From assembly GCF_000218685.1 (NCBI RefSeq), contig NW_006763295.1, positions 1,596,430-1,660,429 on the forward strand: DNA of 64,000 nucleotides. The letters run 5' to 3'. Made by a program: the position numbers and the translations under genes. Under the pieces are notes generated by a model, which searched no databases, was not told the DNA's origin, and was given only the letters and a program-made list of their open reading frames with translations. This DNA is from Serpula lacrymans var. lacrymans S7.9 (taxonomy: Eukaryota > Basidiomycota > Agaricomycetes > Boletales > Serpulaceae). Shown piece by piece: positions 40,145 through 53,500 of the stretch (its first letter is position 1; each line of letters opens with the position of its first letter).

Positions 40145-42663
40145 ATGATGTTCCCCAAAGGACCACGATTCGCCCCGGAAAAAAGTATGTGGCCTGAATA
40201 CTCCTGACCATTCATCCCTCCTAATGTTGCAACTTTTCTTCCTGTTTCAGTACCTGATGTTCCCGGCCCAAATGCCTACAATTTAGCTCAAGGCAGGTGT
40301 CTTTAACATTTTATACGCATCAAACATTGACCCGATGATGGCCCCTGGCTGGTAACAGAGTCTCAAGCTGACGCTTACAAGCGCGGTGCTTTCTTGGAGA
40401 AAACGGATAGATTCTCGAAAGAAAAGGAGTCTGAAGTTCCTGGTAAGACTCAGATTGTTTTACGTCACGTTAAAATACTAGAATATAGTAAAAACCAGGT
40501 CCTGGAGCGTACAGCGCTGACACGAAGACTGTTGCGACGAGACCTGTTGCAGCAGCTGTAAAACAACCCAACGCAGATCGCTACGCGGCTCTTCAGCGAA
40601 AACTGGAGGAATTGGAGAAGCTACACTTGGAAAGCAAGAAAGCAGTACGTCCATTTATCACATTGTCCTCGTCAATATAAACATGAATGTTATTCGTCAG
40701 CACCAAGTTGAATTGGACCGCGTGAAGCTGGAACTGGCACGCTCTCAGAAGACAAATTCGGACCAATTAGAACGCTACGAAAAACTGAAGAAGCAGAATG
40801 ATACTTATGACGTGCGGATCCAAGAGTATAAGAAGACAGCTGCAAATGATCAGGCTGAAATCAAAGATCTACGCGTCAAACTTCGGATGGCAGATCATGA
40901 GCGTAGTCAGCTATTGAGTAAGCAAGGCGAAGCTGGAGATGCGAAGAAAGCCTTTCAGAACTTGGAAACAAGAAGGAGAGAAGAGTTAAAGGAGAGGGAT
41001 AAGAAAATAGCAGATTTAGAGAAGTCTTTTTCTGCTGAGAAGAAGAAGCGGGAAATTGCAGAGCTACATATGCAGGAGATGCAAATGAAGGGTGACTCTG
41101 AGGTTAGGAGGGTGGATGAAATTGCACAGGGCTTACGAACAGAAGCCGACACTGCACGGAGTGAGGCGCAGGAAATACGCGAACGTTTGCTATTGCTGCA
41201 AAATGAGGCAGGCAATCACGAGGAAGAGCTGGTGATACAACTGGAACAATGTCGGTCAATGCTAGGACGCGTTGCAGAGGAATACGGACGTCTAGCTAAC
41301 TCGACCGTAGCGACATCCGTTAATGCGTCTCTCAAACGGGACCACGCAGCTCTCCAGATACGCGTTTTGCGACTCGAGCGAAAGCTAGCGAATTCGGAGG
41401 GTCAGGTACTTGAGTTGGCAAATCTCATACGGCATACGAAGGAGGAGAACATGGTTCTTCGCAGTTGTCTGAAAGATACGGAAAAGGAAGCTGCATTTTA
41501 TGCGAATGCGCTTCATGATGCAATCAAGATGCAAGCAGCGGTTGACCAGCAACCAGACGTATCACTGGAAAATGACGTCAAGGTGGCGAAGGAAGAAATA
41601 GTCGAATTCCGAAGACAAATACAGGAGAGTATCACAAAGGAACATCAATCATTAGGAGAATTTTACCGTCTCATTGCCAACGAGTTACTTCTGCAGTACT
41701 CCATAGCAGAAAAGGCTCTTTCACAGGAAAGTGACCAATGCCAAAGGAAAACAGAGGAGTTATTGTCTACTATTATAGCTCGTGATGCTCTGTGCTCCCA
41801 GCTTGAGGAGACACATACGGAACTCGAGGCTGCACAGTCAGCTATGGTGGAGCTACAGACATCATTGAATGAATCGAAGATTTCTCAAGGTGTCCTGGAG
41901 ACTCGGTCAGCTGAACTAAAGACTCAGATGCAGGAGGAATCTGGCAAATACAAGGAGACGCTCCAAAAGGAACGAGAGACGTCCCAGAAGTTGGCCGTTG
42001 CCGCTCGCATGAGCAAAGTGGCAGAGGAAAGTCTCAAATCTGAGATCGAGCAGTACGCTTACTTGTCCTATTTTACGCCATTATAATCTGACAATCTCCT
42101 CCATAGGTTAAATGCTGAGTTAACGGATACCTCGCGCTTCCAAGAAGCGTATCTCAGCCTCGTCGAGGAAGTAGAAGGCTTGCTTGCCAGAAACACGTTG
42201 GCAGAGGAAGAAACAGAACGTTTAAGTAAATTCAATGCGGAGATAATTGGCCATAACAACCCCGCGCAAAGAATCATGTATGTTGACAGGATAAGACGAG
42301 AGCTTTCTGAGACAAAACAGGTATGGTCTGTTCCGCAACAGTAATTGCAAGACAATCTACTAATGACTGTCTCTTTGGCAGAAATTGCTTATGTCTATGC
42401 GAGACAAGGATGTTGTTGTTGCCGAAAACGACGATTTGCGACATGAAATCGCCATGTACAAATCTGTCATGGTTCCTGTTGATAGCAAACCTCGCACACA
42501 TATCACACGAGTTTCTCGACCACCATTATCAAACCAGAATCTGAATGTCAGTGTGGTAGAGCTGCAAGATGCTGGTTCTGATGGGTGTCCAAAGATGACT
42601 GCGTCAAATCCGCCAATACTGGAGACAATCGATGGTGATATGACTGTTGACGAGCTATCGTAG
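40145..42663 (+). CDS. HMMR-like (RHAMM-related) long coiled-coil protein
   Basis: The seven exons are 40145-40184, 40251-40292, 40359-40442, 40499-40644, 40701-42052, 42107-42320 and 42382-42663, giving 719 aa in one frame. The N-terminus MMFPKGPRFAPEK with two PGP-type motifs (PDVPGPNAYN, EVPGPGAYSA) resembles the start of the animal hyaluronan-mediated motility receptor and SHIPPO-type repeats. About 550 residues of heptad coiled coil follow. Near the C-terminus, IIGHNNPAQRIMYVDRIRRE followed by LSETKQKLL resembles the conserved HMMR C-terminal centrosome-targeting helix. By analogy it may act at spindle poles or on microtubules; this is inference. Intron 2 starts GCAGGT (GC-AG), required by phase. 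Confidence 0.75.
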
Positions 42664-42906
42664 ATTTCTTTAAATTGCTTTATTTATAGTTTATTATTTT
42701 ATATATGCATACGCAAGGTAAATGCTTCTATTGAATGTACCATTTAAATCACACCGAACAGCCGCACTAAATGAACGACTTCAGAACTAAATCCGATGAA
42801 GCTTAGAACTTGCTGCTACACTATAGAAAGTACACAAAACAAGACACTACAGAGACTAAACTGCAATTTGATTCTTCTGTTATTTCCCTTTCAATCACGC
42901 CAATCT

Positions 42907-44393
42907 CTATGCATCATCATCTTCGAAACCACCCTCGAATAAGTAGTTTGCTGCTAGTTCTTCGTTCTTATCGCAAGCGAAATAAGCTTCAATCACAGCT
43001 TGACGGGGGAAACCCAAAGCCTCGAGCTAATTCAAATCAGCACATTCCCCGTAAGAACAAGGCGTGACTTACCCGTTCGATAGCAGCTTGTTCCTCTGGT
43101 GTAACATTGATGTATTGAGCGCCAGGGGGTAGTCCACCTTCTCCACCTTCTCCCTGGTTCATGAGGAGTTGCATAAGAGCTTCAGGATTTTGTGCAAACA
43201 TCTGAGCGAACTGAGGGTTTGAAGCAGCCAGCTGCTGAATGATAGGCTGGGCGAGCTGTGGATTGGCAGCTACTAGTTCTCGTAAATGTTGTACTTGTGG
43301 ATTATCACGCAATGCAGCCATATCAATGGGACCTGCTCCACCAAAAGGATTAGCTCCACCAGTTGCTGGGCCTTGTTGTTGCTGTTGCTGTTGCTGAGCG
43401 AGCTGAGATAAATTCAAATTAGGTGCTGTGGAAACAAATAATATGCATCGAAGCACACCTGGAAGAGATTTTGAGGCTGATTGGGTGGTGGCACTGCCGG
43501 CTGAGGAGCTGGGGCTGGGGCTGCTGCTGGAGCTGCACCGCCGCCAGCGGGCGGTTGGGCTGGAGGAGCTGCAGGGCCAGCTGCCTCTGCCTCTAGATGC
43601 GCAGGGATTCCCTGAAAACATTATGTACGTTAGTGTTAAGGCAAGCTAAGAAATCTGTGTAGCTACATTAAAGAGGTACTCGACAGCTCGATCAGGATTA
43701 TTATAACTTGCTCGCAATGCACGCATAACCTGTTCCCGTTCAAAGCCCATTTCCATCATATTTCGAACAGTGGTGTTCAAGACTTCTCCAGTAACAAACG
43801 AATTTAGATCACCAAAGGCCGCCTGAGGTGCTGGAGCAGCAGGCTGAGTGGCAGGAGCAGCAGGAGCGGCGGGGGCGGGAACAGCTGGAGCTGGTGGGGT
43901 GGGGGCAGCAGCAGATTGAGCCGGAGCGGGAGCGGGAGCTGGAGTAGACGCGGCCGCAGTACTCGATGAGGCTGCAGGCGTTGAAGTTGGCTTGGGCTAC
44001 ACAAGAATAACCTCATTATCTGTTACGATAAACAATAAAGAATGTGCGTACTTTAGATACCATCAATACCAAGAAATCCTTCTCTTTAATCTCACATGAC
44101 TCCACTGACTTGTTGTCGGGAAGAACTTTACCTATCGAATCAAGATGAGTGAATACAAGACGGTTGCTGTCCAGACGATGGGAGCTAACCAGAATATATG
44201 ATTTTCTGGCTTTCTATTGAATGTCCTTGAGACTCTGATATTTTCTTCTTCAGATCACCGACGGTGTCTGAACCCTCGGCATCGATCTGCGCAGAATATC
44301 CGTGAACGGCTAGATATGAGCATTAGGTCACCCCGACTTACATTAAAGACCTTCTGTTGCAAAGTCTTTACGGTGATCTTCATGATGGTGAAA
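42907..44393 (-). CDS. RAD23: UV excision repair / proteasome shuttle protein Rad23
   Basis: About 400 aa in several short exons starting at ATG 44393 ([13 protein letters not shown], ubiquitin-like domain, then [17 protein letters not shown] end). Domains in order: UBL; a Pro/Ala-rich linker; UBA1 ([20 protein letters not shown], then [19 protein letters not shown]); a second Pro/Ala/Gln linker with polyglutamine; the XPC/Rad4-binding domain ([20 protein letters not shown], then [10 protein letters not shown]); and UBA2 ([20 protein letters not shown], then [12 protein letters not shown]). Known role: it brings ubiquitinated substrates to the proteasome and stabilises Rad4/XPC in nucleotide-excision repair. 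The C-terminal acidic end matches the family. Divergent from the LRR gene. Confidence 0.94.
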
Positions 44394-44656
44394 AATCTGC
44401 ACGAAAAACAAACGTCAAGATCAGCGTCGATACTGTCGCCGCCATCGTCGAGCTCGACGATGAGACTTACCGATGAAGGTGACTGTAAGAGTGACGCGTA
44501 ATCTAATAATCGAAAACACTGAATTCAGCTTTCTGTGCTGAGTTTCAAACTAGGGTTAGGGTTTGTGACGCCCGGAACGGGTGCAGCTGTCGCGGTGGTT
44601 CGATGCAGCACGGAGCAGGTTGCCTTCCCTCTACTCGAATACAACCCTACATTACC
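44394..44656. promoter_or_regulatory. Shared divergent promoter of RAD23 and the LRR gene
   Basis: 263 bp between start codons. The gene pair must share regulatory DNA here. No specific motif is assigned. Confidence 0.45.
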
Positions 44657-46819
44657 ATGGAACCTGAGCCTGGAGACGTTTATATTCGTAGGGTGTCCAC
44701 ATTCATACGGAACAACGAGAAAGGCCTTGCTGAAGCTGGCTTCGTGCGGCGACGACGCCCACAACGGCGCCATACAGATACCGTTGCAACTTCAGTCTTC
44801 AATCCTGTAGGATGGTTCTATGTCGACAGCCGTACTCAGCCTCCTGCCCCTCCACCGAAACCTAAACCTGTAGTCTTCATAATCGACACTCATAGGCTGT
44901 TTTACATTCTCATGCGACTGGAGGCAATTGGAATGGCCATAGGCACGCTGGATGTGAAAGTAGACCACCCCTCGCGGCCCATGACCTTCACCAAGGTATC
45001 TTCCGACCCGGATAAATCAGAGACTCTCTCCTTGGCTTCATTTCGGTCCTCTCTCACTGCTGTATCTGGACTTTCATTGGGTGGAGGCTGGTGGGGCAGA
45101 CCAGAGCCACAGAGTATTGATGCAGAGCTTAGATTCATCTTCAGCAGCTTCACAAAGATTCCTGCTATCCTTATCAAGTCCCCAGGCTCAAAGATGATAG
45201 CAGAGTTGTCCAAAGAACCGCCAAATGAGAACGCCTTACCTATGGATGCATTTAAGAACATACAAAGCCTAGAATGCGTGGATATAGACCCGCGTACGCT
45301 TTTGGGGTGGGATAAACTTGCAGAGAGCCTCGGAAGTTTGACGATAAGAAAGAGTGGGATGGAAGACTTCACCGATCTTTTCGTAGTCTCTGTTCTAGAG
45401 GATGAACGGGAGCGAGAAGAGAGGATTAGTATTACGAGGCGGAGGATGGGATCGCGTGTGCTCCCGAGGCAGGCCTCCTTTCACAGCACTCTCCTACCAG
45501 CGTCTGTTCCAGAAAGTGTAGAGGACCTTCAGACACCCACAGCGGAGAATATTCAATTGCCACCGCCACCATTAGCCGCCTCACAGCTGTCACCATCGAA
45601 GTGGGCATTTTTGAAGCACTTATCGCTAGCGGATAATGCAATGACTTTTTTGTCAATGGAACCTTTGACTTGCCTCGCTTCGCTAACTCATCTTGATCTA
45701 TCGTCAAATCTCCTAGTGTCAGTACCTCACGGATTGTCTGTTCTCCACAATCTGGTATCGCTTAACCTCTCTGACAACATGATCGATTCTGTCCTGGGTA
45801 TCTATACGCAGCTAGGTCAAGTTCTTACCATCAATCTCTCCCGCAACAGACTAGAGTCTCTCTGTGGCCTAGAACGTCTTATGGCCTTGGAACGTGTCGA
45901 TCTTCGACACAATTACATAGTGGAAAGTGGGGAGGTTGGCAGGTTAGCAACCGTTCCAAATATCACAGAAGTCTGGGTGGAAGGTAATCCTTTGGCCTAC
46001 CATGAGGACAACTACCGCATAAACTGTTTCGATATTTTCTTGAAAGAGGGGAAAAACATTCAATTGGATGGCACACCGCCAAGCTTCTCTGAGAGGCGAA
46101 CGTTAACGGTTGCTCCTGACCAGATTCCGGCCTCCCGTTCTGTACCCGCTGTACCCTCCCCATCAGTGGTTGCAGTAGGCGTTCATACCTCCACTTCTGC
46201 TCCCGATATGCCATCTACCCCACAACTCTCACCTTCGGCATCGTCACCAGCTTCACGGAACGCATCTCCTATGTTGACGGCAGTTGTAGCAGGAAAGTCC
46301 AGACGAAAGAGGAACAAGCGAATAGTGGACTTGGATGGTGATGCAGATCATAGTGATGCTTCGGTTGCGCATAGCGGTTTGCGTTCCCATAATAAACCGC
46401 ACGGAGACTCGAGCGTGAAAGCCAGCTCGGAACGGGAACGACCGCACGATCCTCCCTCACAGCCCTCACAGGCATCTGCCGAGACTACGTTGCCTCCTCA
46501 CTCAAGACATAGGAGACGTAATACAGATCATTCGTCGGCTTCCGCTGCAGATGATTCTGCACCTATGTCTGCTCATTCTGGATCGCTTCGACGTATATCG
46601 CGCGACGCGAGGGCCTTGTCACCAGTGCGAAGGTCGTATATGTCCACGTCGATTTATGAGCCTCCAACCTCAAACTCAGCTACATCGGAAAGCAAAATCG
46701 AAGAAGCGGAGGCCTACCGTGCGCGGATCGAGGCGCTGCGTTCTGACATGGGGGATGGTTGGTTGAAGGTTTTCAGTCAAAGCCAACTAGGGGCTCCGAC
46801 TAGGGTGGGACGAAGGTAG
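44657..46819 (+). CDS. Conserved fungal leucine-rich repeat protein
   Basis: A single 720-residue exon. The start at 44657 (MEPEPGDVYIRRVSTFIRNN) is preferred over an in-frame ATG 18 codons upstream because the conserved N-terminus begins here. An N-terminal domain (HRLFYILMRLEAIGMAIGTL, then DAELRFIFSSFTKIPAILIK, then AFKNIQSLECVDIDPRTLLG) resembles a family of uncharacterised fungal LRR proteins. Five or so leucine-rich repeats follow (LKHLSLADNAMTFLSMEPL; LTHLDLSSNLLVSVPHGLS; LVSLNLSDNMIDSVLGIYT; VLTINLSRNRLESLCGLERL). The C-terminus is disordered and Ser/Arg-rich with a SRRKRNKR basic patch. It is probably a scaffold; its partner is unknown. Lack of introns is unusual for this neighbourhood. 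Confidence 0.85.
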   Translation: MEPEPGDVYIRRVSTFIRNNEKGLAEAGFVRRRRPQRRHTDTVATSVFNPVGWFYVDSRTQPPAPPPKPKPVVFIIDTHRLFYILMRLEAIGMAIGTLDVKVDHPSRPMTFTKVSSDPDKSETLSLASFRSSLTAVSGLSLGGGWWGRPEPQSIDAELRFIFSSFTKIPAILIKSPGSKMIAELSKEPPNENALPMDAFKNIQSLECVDIDPRTLLGWDKLAESLGSLTIRKSGMEDFTDLFVVSVLEDEREREERISITRRRMGSRVLPRQASFHSTLLPASVPESVEDLQTPTAENIQLPPPPLAASQLSPSKWAFLKHLSLADNAMTFLSMEPLTCLASLTHLDLSSNLLVSVPHGLSVLHNLVSLNLSDNMIDSVLGIYTQLGQVLTINLSRNRLESLCGLERLMALERVDLRHNYIVESGEVGRLATVPNITEVWVEGNPLAYHEDNYRINCFDIFLKEGKNIQLDGTPPSFSERRTLTVAPDQIPASRSVPAVPSPSVVAVGVHTSTSAPDMPSTPQLSPSASSPASRNASPMLTAVVAGKSRRKRNKRIVDLDGDADHSDASVAHSGLRSHNKPHGDSSVKASSERERPHDPPSQPSQASAETTLPPHSRHRRRNTDHSSASAADDSAPMSAHSGSLRRISRDARALSPVRRSYMSTSIYEPPTSNSATSESKIEEAEAYRARIEALRSDMGDGWLKVFSQSQLGAPTRVGRR

Positions 46820-47281
46820 TAATAGTGGGGAGTAATATGGTCTTTAGTGTGCTATTGGCTCTACATCCCAAGATTATGATCCTTTCGTTTTTGTTTGGTA
46901 TACCCACTTTCTATTTTGTATGTCAGTAGCCCCCGACTCGGATTCTGCGTGTGTGGATATGTACTTATTGCTCCTATCTTGATAACTTTTGGCATAATAT
47001 AGCAACCGCTGGATATTTTTTTCTCTTACCAGTTTGATACTACTAATACATCGATGATTGGGAGTCGTGTTACATTAGCTGGGGTAGGACCCGGAAATAG
47101 ATGTTCTTGGTGTGACCGGGGTCCCAATCGTGTTTATTTGGGTTTCACGCGTCAACACGATTCCACCTTTTCCTTCTCGTGGTCATCCTCATTCCTCTGT
47201 CAATCGTTGACCTTCCTCCATTTGTGTGCTTTTGGCAATAAACCCGCCTCTGTCGTTCTTTACCTTCAATAATACATCATC
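46820..47281. other. Spacer between LRR gene and ARF6
   Basis: 462 bp with no accepted gene. It contains the ARF6 promoter, with a CT-rich tract at about 47160-47225. Confidence 0.5.
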
Positions 47282-48115
<834 letters not shown>

Positions 48116-48706
48116 TACTTCTCTAATTCTGTGATGCCTTTCTTCGAATCTAGTTTGATAGAACATTTTCTCGTCTATACCCATGTTATGCTTTCCTCTT
48201 TCTCCTTATGGCCTGCACGACCTTTGCACGTACGACAGACTACCATCTTCCATGTCTCACCTGTGTCCTCCTGGCTTTCATACATATACCGCTGAAAGCA
48301 TATCTCTTTCTTCTCCCATTCTGGTGGTCGGTTATATTCTATACTTCAACAATGGATGAGTGTTTGCTTCTGAATTCACTTTATCATAATTAGGCCTATA
48401 GCTTTCGCTTTGGGCGCAATGTCTCCTTGGTACTCGAGATGTTTTCCCTAACTGTTAAGTCAGTACTTATGTGGACAACGTGAACGTAGTATGGGTGCAG
48501 TACCACCTTGAAAAGGTGAGTTGGAATGAAAACCTACAGCTGAAATGTGCACCATACATAAGTACATAAATTTTTGACCACATCATTATTCCGAGTCCAT
48601 GTGTATATTACGTCATGACGTCTAAGATTCGTGCTCAATCATTAATCAGGCCCAGGCGCTTCTTTATTTCACATTATAGTTCTGTTCGTTTCCATATCAT
48701 TTTTCA
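48116..48706. other. Spacer between ARF6 and cysteine synthase
   Basis: 591 bp without accepted ORFs; promoter and 3' UTR sequence. Confidence 0.5.
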
Positions 48707-50100
48707 ATGCTACGTATACCACTGCTCCCTACTCTTCGGAGAGAAGTCCTCAGAACTTCAAGAGGTTATACCACAAACAGGATCGCTGTGGATGGCTTCA
48801 CCGGTTCAGTAGGCAACACACCTCTGGTAAGCTTCCGATACAGCTATAGTTCTATACAGAGTTTATCTAGGTTCTCGTTTAGATATATTTGAAGTCTCTG
48901 TCAGAACAGACGGGATGTAAGATATTTGGCAAGGCAGAATTCCAAAATCCTGGTGGAAGCATCAAAGACCGAGCTGCTGTTGGTGTAGTAAGAGATGCTG
49001 AGGAAAAAGGATTGTGAGTCGACTTGTGAACCTGTCGTAGCAGCTAACATCATATCTTGAAACCGTGCGTTTGTAGCCTCAAACCCGGGGGGACCGTAGT
49101 GGAAGGCACGGCTGGAAATACTGGCATTGGTCTGGCACACGTATGCAGGTCAAAAGGCTACAAATGTGTCATTTTCATGCCGAATACTCAGGTAAAATTG
49201 AGTTAGCTATCATGTGGCATTTTATTGATAAGAATGTCAATGTAGAGTCAAGAAAAGATCGACCTTCTTCGTATGCTGGGTGCTGAAGTATTCCCTGTCC
49301 CTGCTGTTGCGTATGAAAACCCCCAGAATTACAATCACCAAGCCCGCGAATACGCCAAAAGCATACCAAACGCTATATGGACAGATCAGTTCGACAACAC
49401 GGCTAATGCATATGCACATTACATTTCTACTGGTCCAGAAATCTGGGAGCAAACACAAGGTGAAATTGATGGATTCATCTGCTCGACGGGCACAGGAGGG
49501 ACTTTGGCTGGTGTAGGAAAGTATCTAAAAGAGAAGAGTAAATGTAAGACACAGACCTGGTTGGCAGACCCACCGGGCAGTGTCTTGCACAGTTATATAA
49601 CAAGCGGTGGCAAGTTGACTGAGAGGAAAGGAAGTTCTATTACTGAAGGTTTGATGATCTGACACCATTTCATGCTTTCCACTTCCTTTTAATATTATAT
49701 GCATGCAGGTATTGGCCAAGGAAGAATTACGCATAACTTAGCAACCTTCGTGAATGATATCACTGGATCAATACACATCTCTGATGAGAAGTCTATATCA
49801 ATGGTCTACCAGCTCTTGGATACGGAGGGGCTGTATGTTGGAGCCAGCTCTGCACTCAACGTCGTTGCTGCCGTCGAGCTTGCTCAAATGATGGGGAAAG
49901 GTGCGGCAGATCCTTTTTTCTATGTAGATTCTACGAGATGCTGACCCATACTTTTGCTTATAGGGTCCAAGGTTGTTACAGTTTTATGTGATGGTGCTTA
50001 TCGGTACCAGAGTCGGCTATTCTCGAAGAAATGGTTAAAGGCGAAAGGGTTAGAGGAGGCCATTCCTGAACATCTGAAGAAATATTCTGTGTTGGATTAA
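48707..50100 (+). CDS. PLP-dependent cysteine synthase, probably mitochondrial
   Basis: A multi-exon gene, about 400 aa. The N-terminus [20 protein letters not shown] is basic/hydrophobic and looks like a mitochondrial presequence. The beta-family PLP fold is clear: [27 protein letters not shown] (Schiff-base Lys), [20 protein letters not shown] (substrate loop), [18 protein letters not shown] (phosphate loop) and [15 protein letters not shown] near the end. It would form cysteine from an activated serine (O-acetylserine) and sulfide. It resembles the fungal CYS12/YGR012W branch with its long middle segment more than the main cytosolic synthase; that assignment is tentative. There is no cystathionine-synthase heme or CBS domain. 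Confidence 0.88.
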
Positions 50101-50504
50101 CGGCACTTTGTCTAATCGTTTGATCTGTGAATGATGGAATCTAATAACTACATAGACTTACTAGTACGGCAATGATAGTGCATTCCACGTATCTCATTCG
50201 ATGCTAGATTTATAGCTGTCTGATTTGCAATCCTGATTGCTATGCCAATGAAAACATACCGAATTAGAGTGGCCATCTCAACGCCATCTTCCAAATTGGA
50301 TGCTTAGCAGACTCGACGTTACACTACCTAGAGGACGTTTCACTGGGCCACGCACTTTGCACGCGACTGTGATGGAACGCGTTTCGTGACATCGCGCGTC
50401 ACGACCATTAGTTGCGTCCCAAATTAGGTTCGCAAAACCATCACCTTGACCAGTTGCATCTGCAGCTTGAAACTAACGCCAGCAGAGGCCTATGGTTATA
50501 TAAC
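50101..50504. other. Spacer before the TPP1-like gene
   Basis: 404 bp, nothing recognised. It contains short GC-rich motifs around 50370-50400 (cgcgtttcgtgacatcgcgc). Confidence 0.45.
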
Positions 50505-53500
50505 TATGTCTGACACAATTCCCGAGCCATGGATTTGCAAATATCTAATCGACGTTGCAGAGGAATACGGTGGAGATCTTCATAATGTTCCTCTTGTGAA
50601 CAAGAGCAAGAGGGTCCAGCTCATTGAGGTTATCCTTGTAGTTCTGCTTGTGTGTTCAGCATATTTATCATGGTTTTCTTAGTTTCTATCAATACCAAGC
50701 CCGAAGGATAATCACCTGTGGGCTCGAATTTCCGACAAGGCCCATAAAGTCACCGTACGCTTTAGTGGTGCCGCCCTTGAAGGCTACAGCAAGTGAGTTA
50801 AACTATACGTACTAAACGGCAACAAAATGTGTAAATGTGCTCACAAATATCTGTAGTCGTGATGTAAATGGACGAAAACTGATAGAGCGTAGGAACGCTG
50901 TCATATTTGTCAAATACTTTCGTCCGTTCTTCTCTCGTGTTCCTGTCAGCGTAAAGATGAAGAAGATGTCCTCCTCGGCTCATATTGTCCTGGATATTGA
51001 TTACATCAATTTTATTGGTGGCGATGGCGAGCGTATATATGGTGAACCAAAGGACGTAGAAACTGACGACAAATTGGGTGAATGGACTGAAGGTCTTCGG
51101 AAGGATGGCGGGGGCGGGTAAGTCTTATTAGAGGTATATTGTTTTGCACTCAAGATTCTAGCTGTTGTTCTTCCAAGGAATGTGTTGAAGATAAGGAAGG
51201 AGCAAAAAAAAGCTGAAGGCCGAGCAAACCAACCCCCTATTTCATGTCTCCAACAGCCCAAACTTTCCCGTCTCCCTTCCAAACCTGCTCAACCAGAAAA
51301 GCAGAAAAAGTCGTCAATTGTAGCCCAAGAAGCAGTAGCTCAGTCTTCTGCTGTATCTACCGCCCAAGCTTCTCGAAGTGACCCTATGAAAGGACATAAT
51401 CGACTTTGGCGCGTGAGTCGTGATAGAGTTTGGATTTCACGTCGCGACTATTCACTCATAGCGTCCGTATCTTCTTTGATAGCTGATCCGTAAAAATCCA
51501 CAGTCTTATTGCCCTACCATGGAAAAGACCAACGCGCAGGTGCCCACCATACCTCGTAAGTTATGCGTATCTTCGTAGTATCTGTCGTTACTCACCTACT
51601 TTGCTAATGGAGGCGAAGGTGGGGAAGATAGCAAAGACGCAGTTCAGGTAGCTCAAATTATGCCGAGCTCAGGTATGGACGGTGGGAGCTGTTTGATAGT
51701 TGCGCATAATTCATAACATGTTTACAGTCATCAACGGGAAAAAATCTACGCCTCCACCCCACTCCCCGGCCAAGGCTCCGGAGCACACAAAACAAAGTAC
51801 ACCAACTCCTTCTGAATGGGCCCCAACCGAGTTCTGTAGTTCACCTCACGAAAGCTCACCCCATGAAACGGGAATGGACCCATCCAACGCGGATGATAAT
51901 ATGGAGAATCAGAATTCAGCACCTTCTAAGGCCTCCAAAGAAACCCGTTTGAGCACGCCGATAACGCACTCTCCTGAGATTCCATATCCCACACCAGCCC
52001 AGAGAACAAAGAGCAGATCACGACTCCCGCCATCTGTGCATCCCCGTACTTCGTCTCCCCCACTACCTTCCGTACCCGATTCACCTTTTCCACCATCGCC
52101 TTCCTTGCACTTGCCCGCTCGTAAAACTGTTCTCAGGAGGGTACCACACCCCGGTATACCGCCACCACCAGACCCAAATGTCTCAGGACCGGGCCGAGTC
52201 CTCGTCCCAAACTCTGACACATCTGGCACAGCATCCCAACCTTCTCAACCCCCGCCTCAACCGTACGAAAGCTCGCAATACCTACCCTTACCGCCGTCTT
52301 CGCTGCCAGTATCATTCGGTGTTAACTCACAGAGCACGGGGAATGCCCCGCGGAAGTATTTAACCAAGATGATGGAATCAAGCCTTCTCAGACCAACAGA
52401 ATCCGAGGGTTTGCTTGACAACGAAAGGACGTCTCTGAATGATTTACCCGCCAATAGCCAGAACGGTTCTCAAGTCACAGAACCAGTATTTCGAGATAAC
52501 GACAAACGCCAAGTACATCCAAATCTTCCTGTGATTGATATTTCGGATGATGAAGCCGAAACGGATACAGTGTTGAGTCCTTTATTTAATAAACCGCAAT
52601 CGACACAGGTATCCAAAGCCATCTGTAAAGAAAGCCCAGTAAAGAGTGTCGTACCAGCGGTCGCTTCTGCTGTTCCATCATCATCTGGCGCCGCGTCTCA
52701 GCCATCGCAGTATACGGCTTTTCACTCCCTATTCTCTCAGTCCTCCTCCGAACACCATTCTTTTCAAACTGATGCTGTGAGCGCATCGACGCCAATACCC
52801 ACCAAACGAGAGACCGAAAGGTTTTCTGTCGGGGGTGATGATCCTTCTACGTCTTCGACTCATCCTGACGTTACCAAATCAAAACCCGACTCCATTGAAC
52901 ACATTGCGGCTGCTTGGGCGAGGCCTAGTTTCATGAACATTGACCGAAAGGGCAAGGGTAGAGCAATCCAGGTTGAAACGGGTCCAGAGGGTAATCCTGT
53001 CCGAAATAAGCGGCAATTGGAACAGAAGTCCCCATCCCCATCTTCACGGAAAAAGAAAAGGGTTCTTGATAATGTGTCTCAACTCCCTTCTGATGGCGTG
53101 GACGGGGGCACTCCTCGACTGAAAACAAGTCGTCCAAGAAGGGACCCAACGAAGATCAAGATGCACACTTCCGGCTCCTCTGGATCCAGAGAGGGTGGCA
53201 GAGTTAAATCATCGGTTAACACATCAGAGTACTTACGATCTCGAGAAGGCAGCAGGCCGGGGAGTAAAATCGAGAACGAAGTCTCAAAAATTATGGGTGA
53301 AAGCATAGCCTCTCAGAACACCACGGGGTCAACGCTTATGAATGATTCCAACATTCAAGGACATGATGGGCTCCAGCGGGAAAGATTAGCTGGATTCATT
53401 GTCGACTTTGATCAGATTCCGATGAGTGTCGTCGATCGAAAGCCTATGTGGATGGGCTGGAAGCAGATGGAGGCCATTTTACTACGTACCGGAAGGCTAA

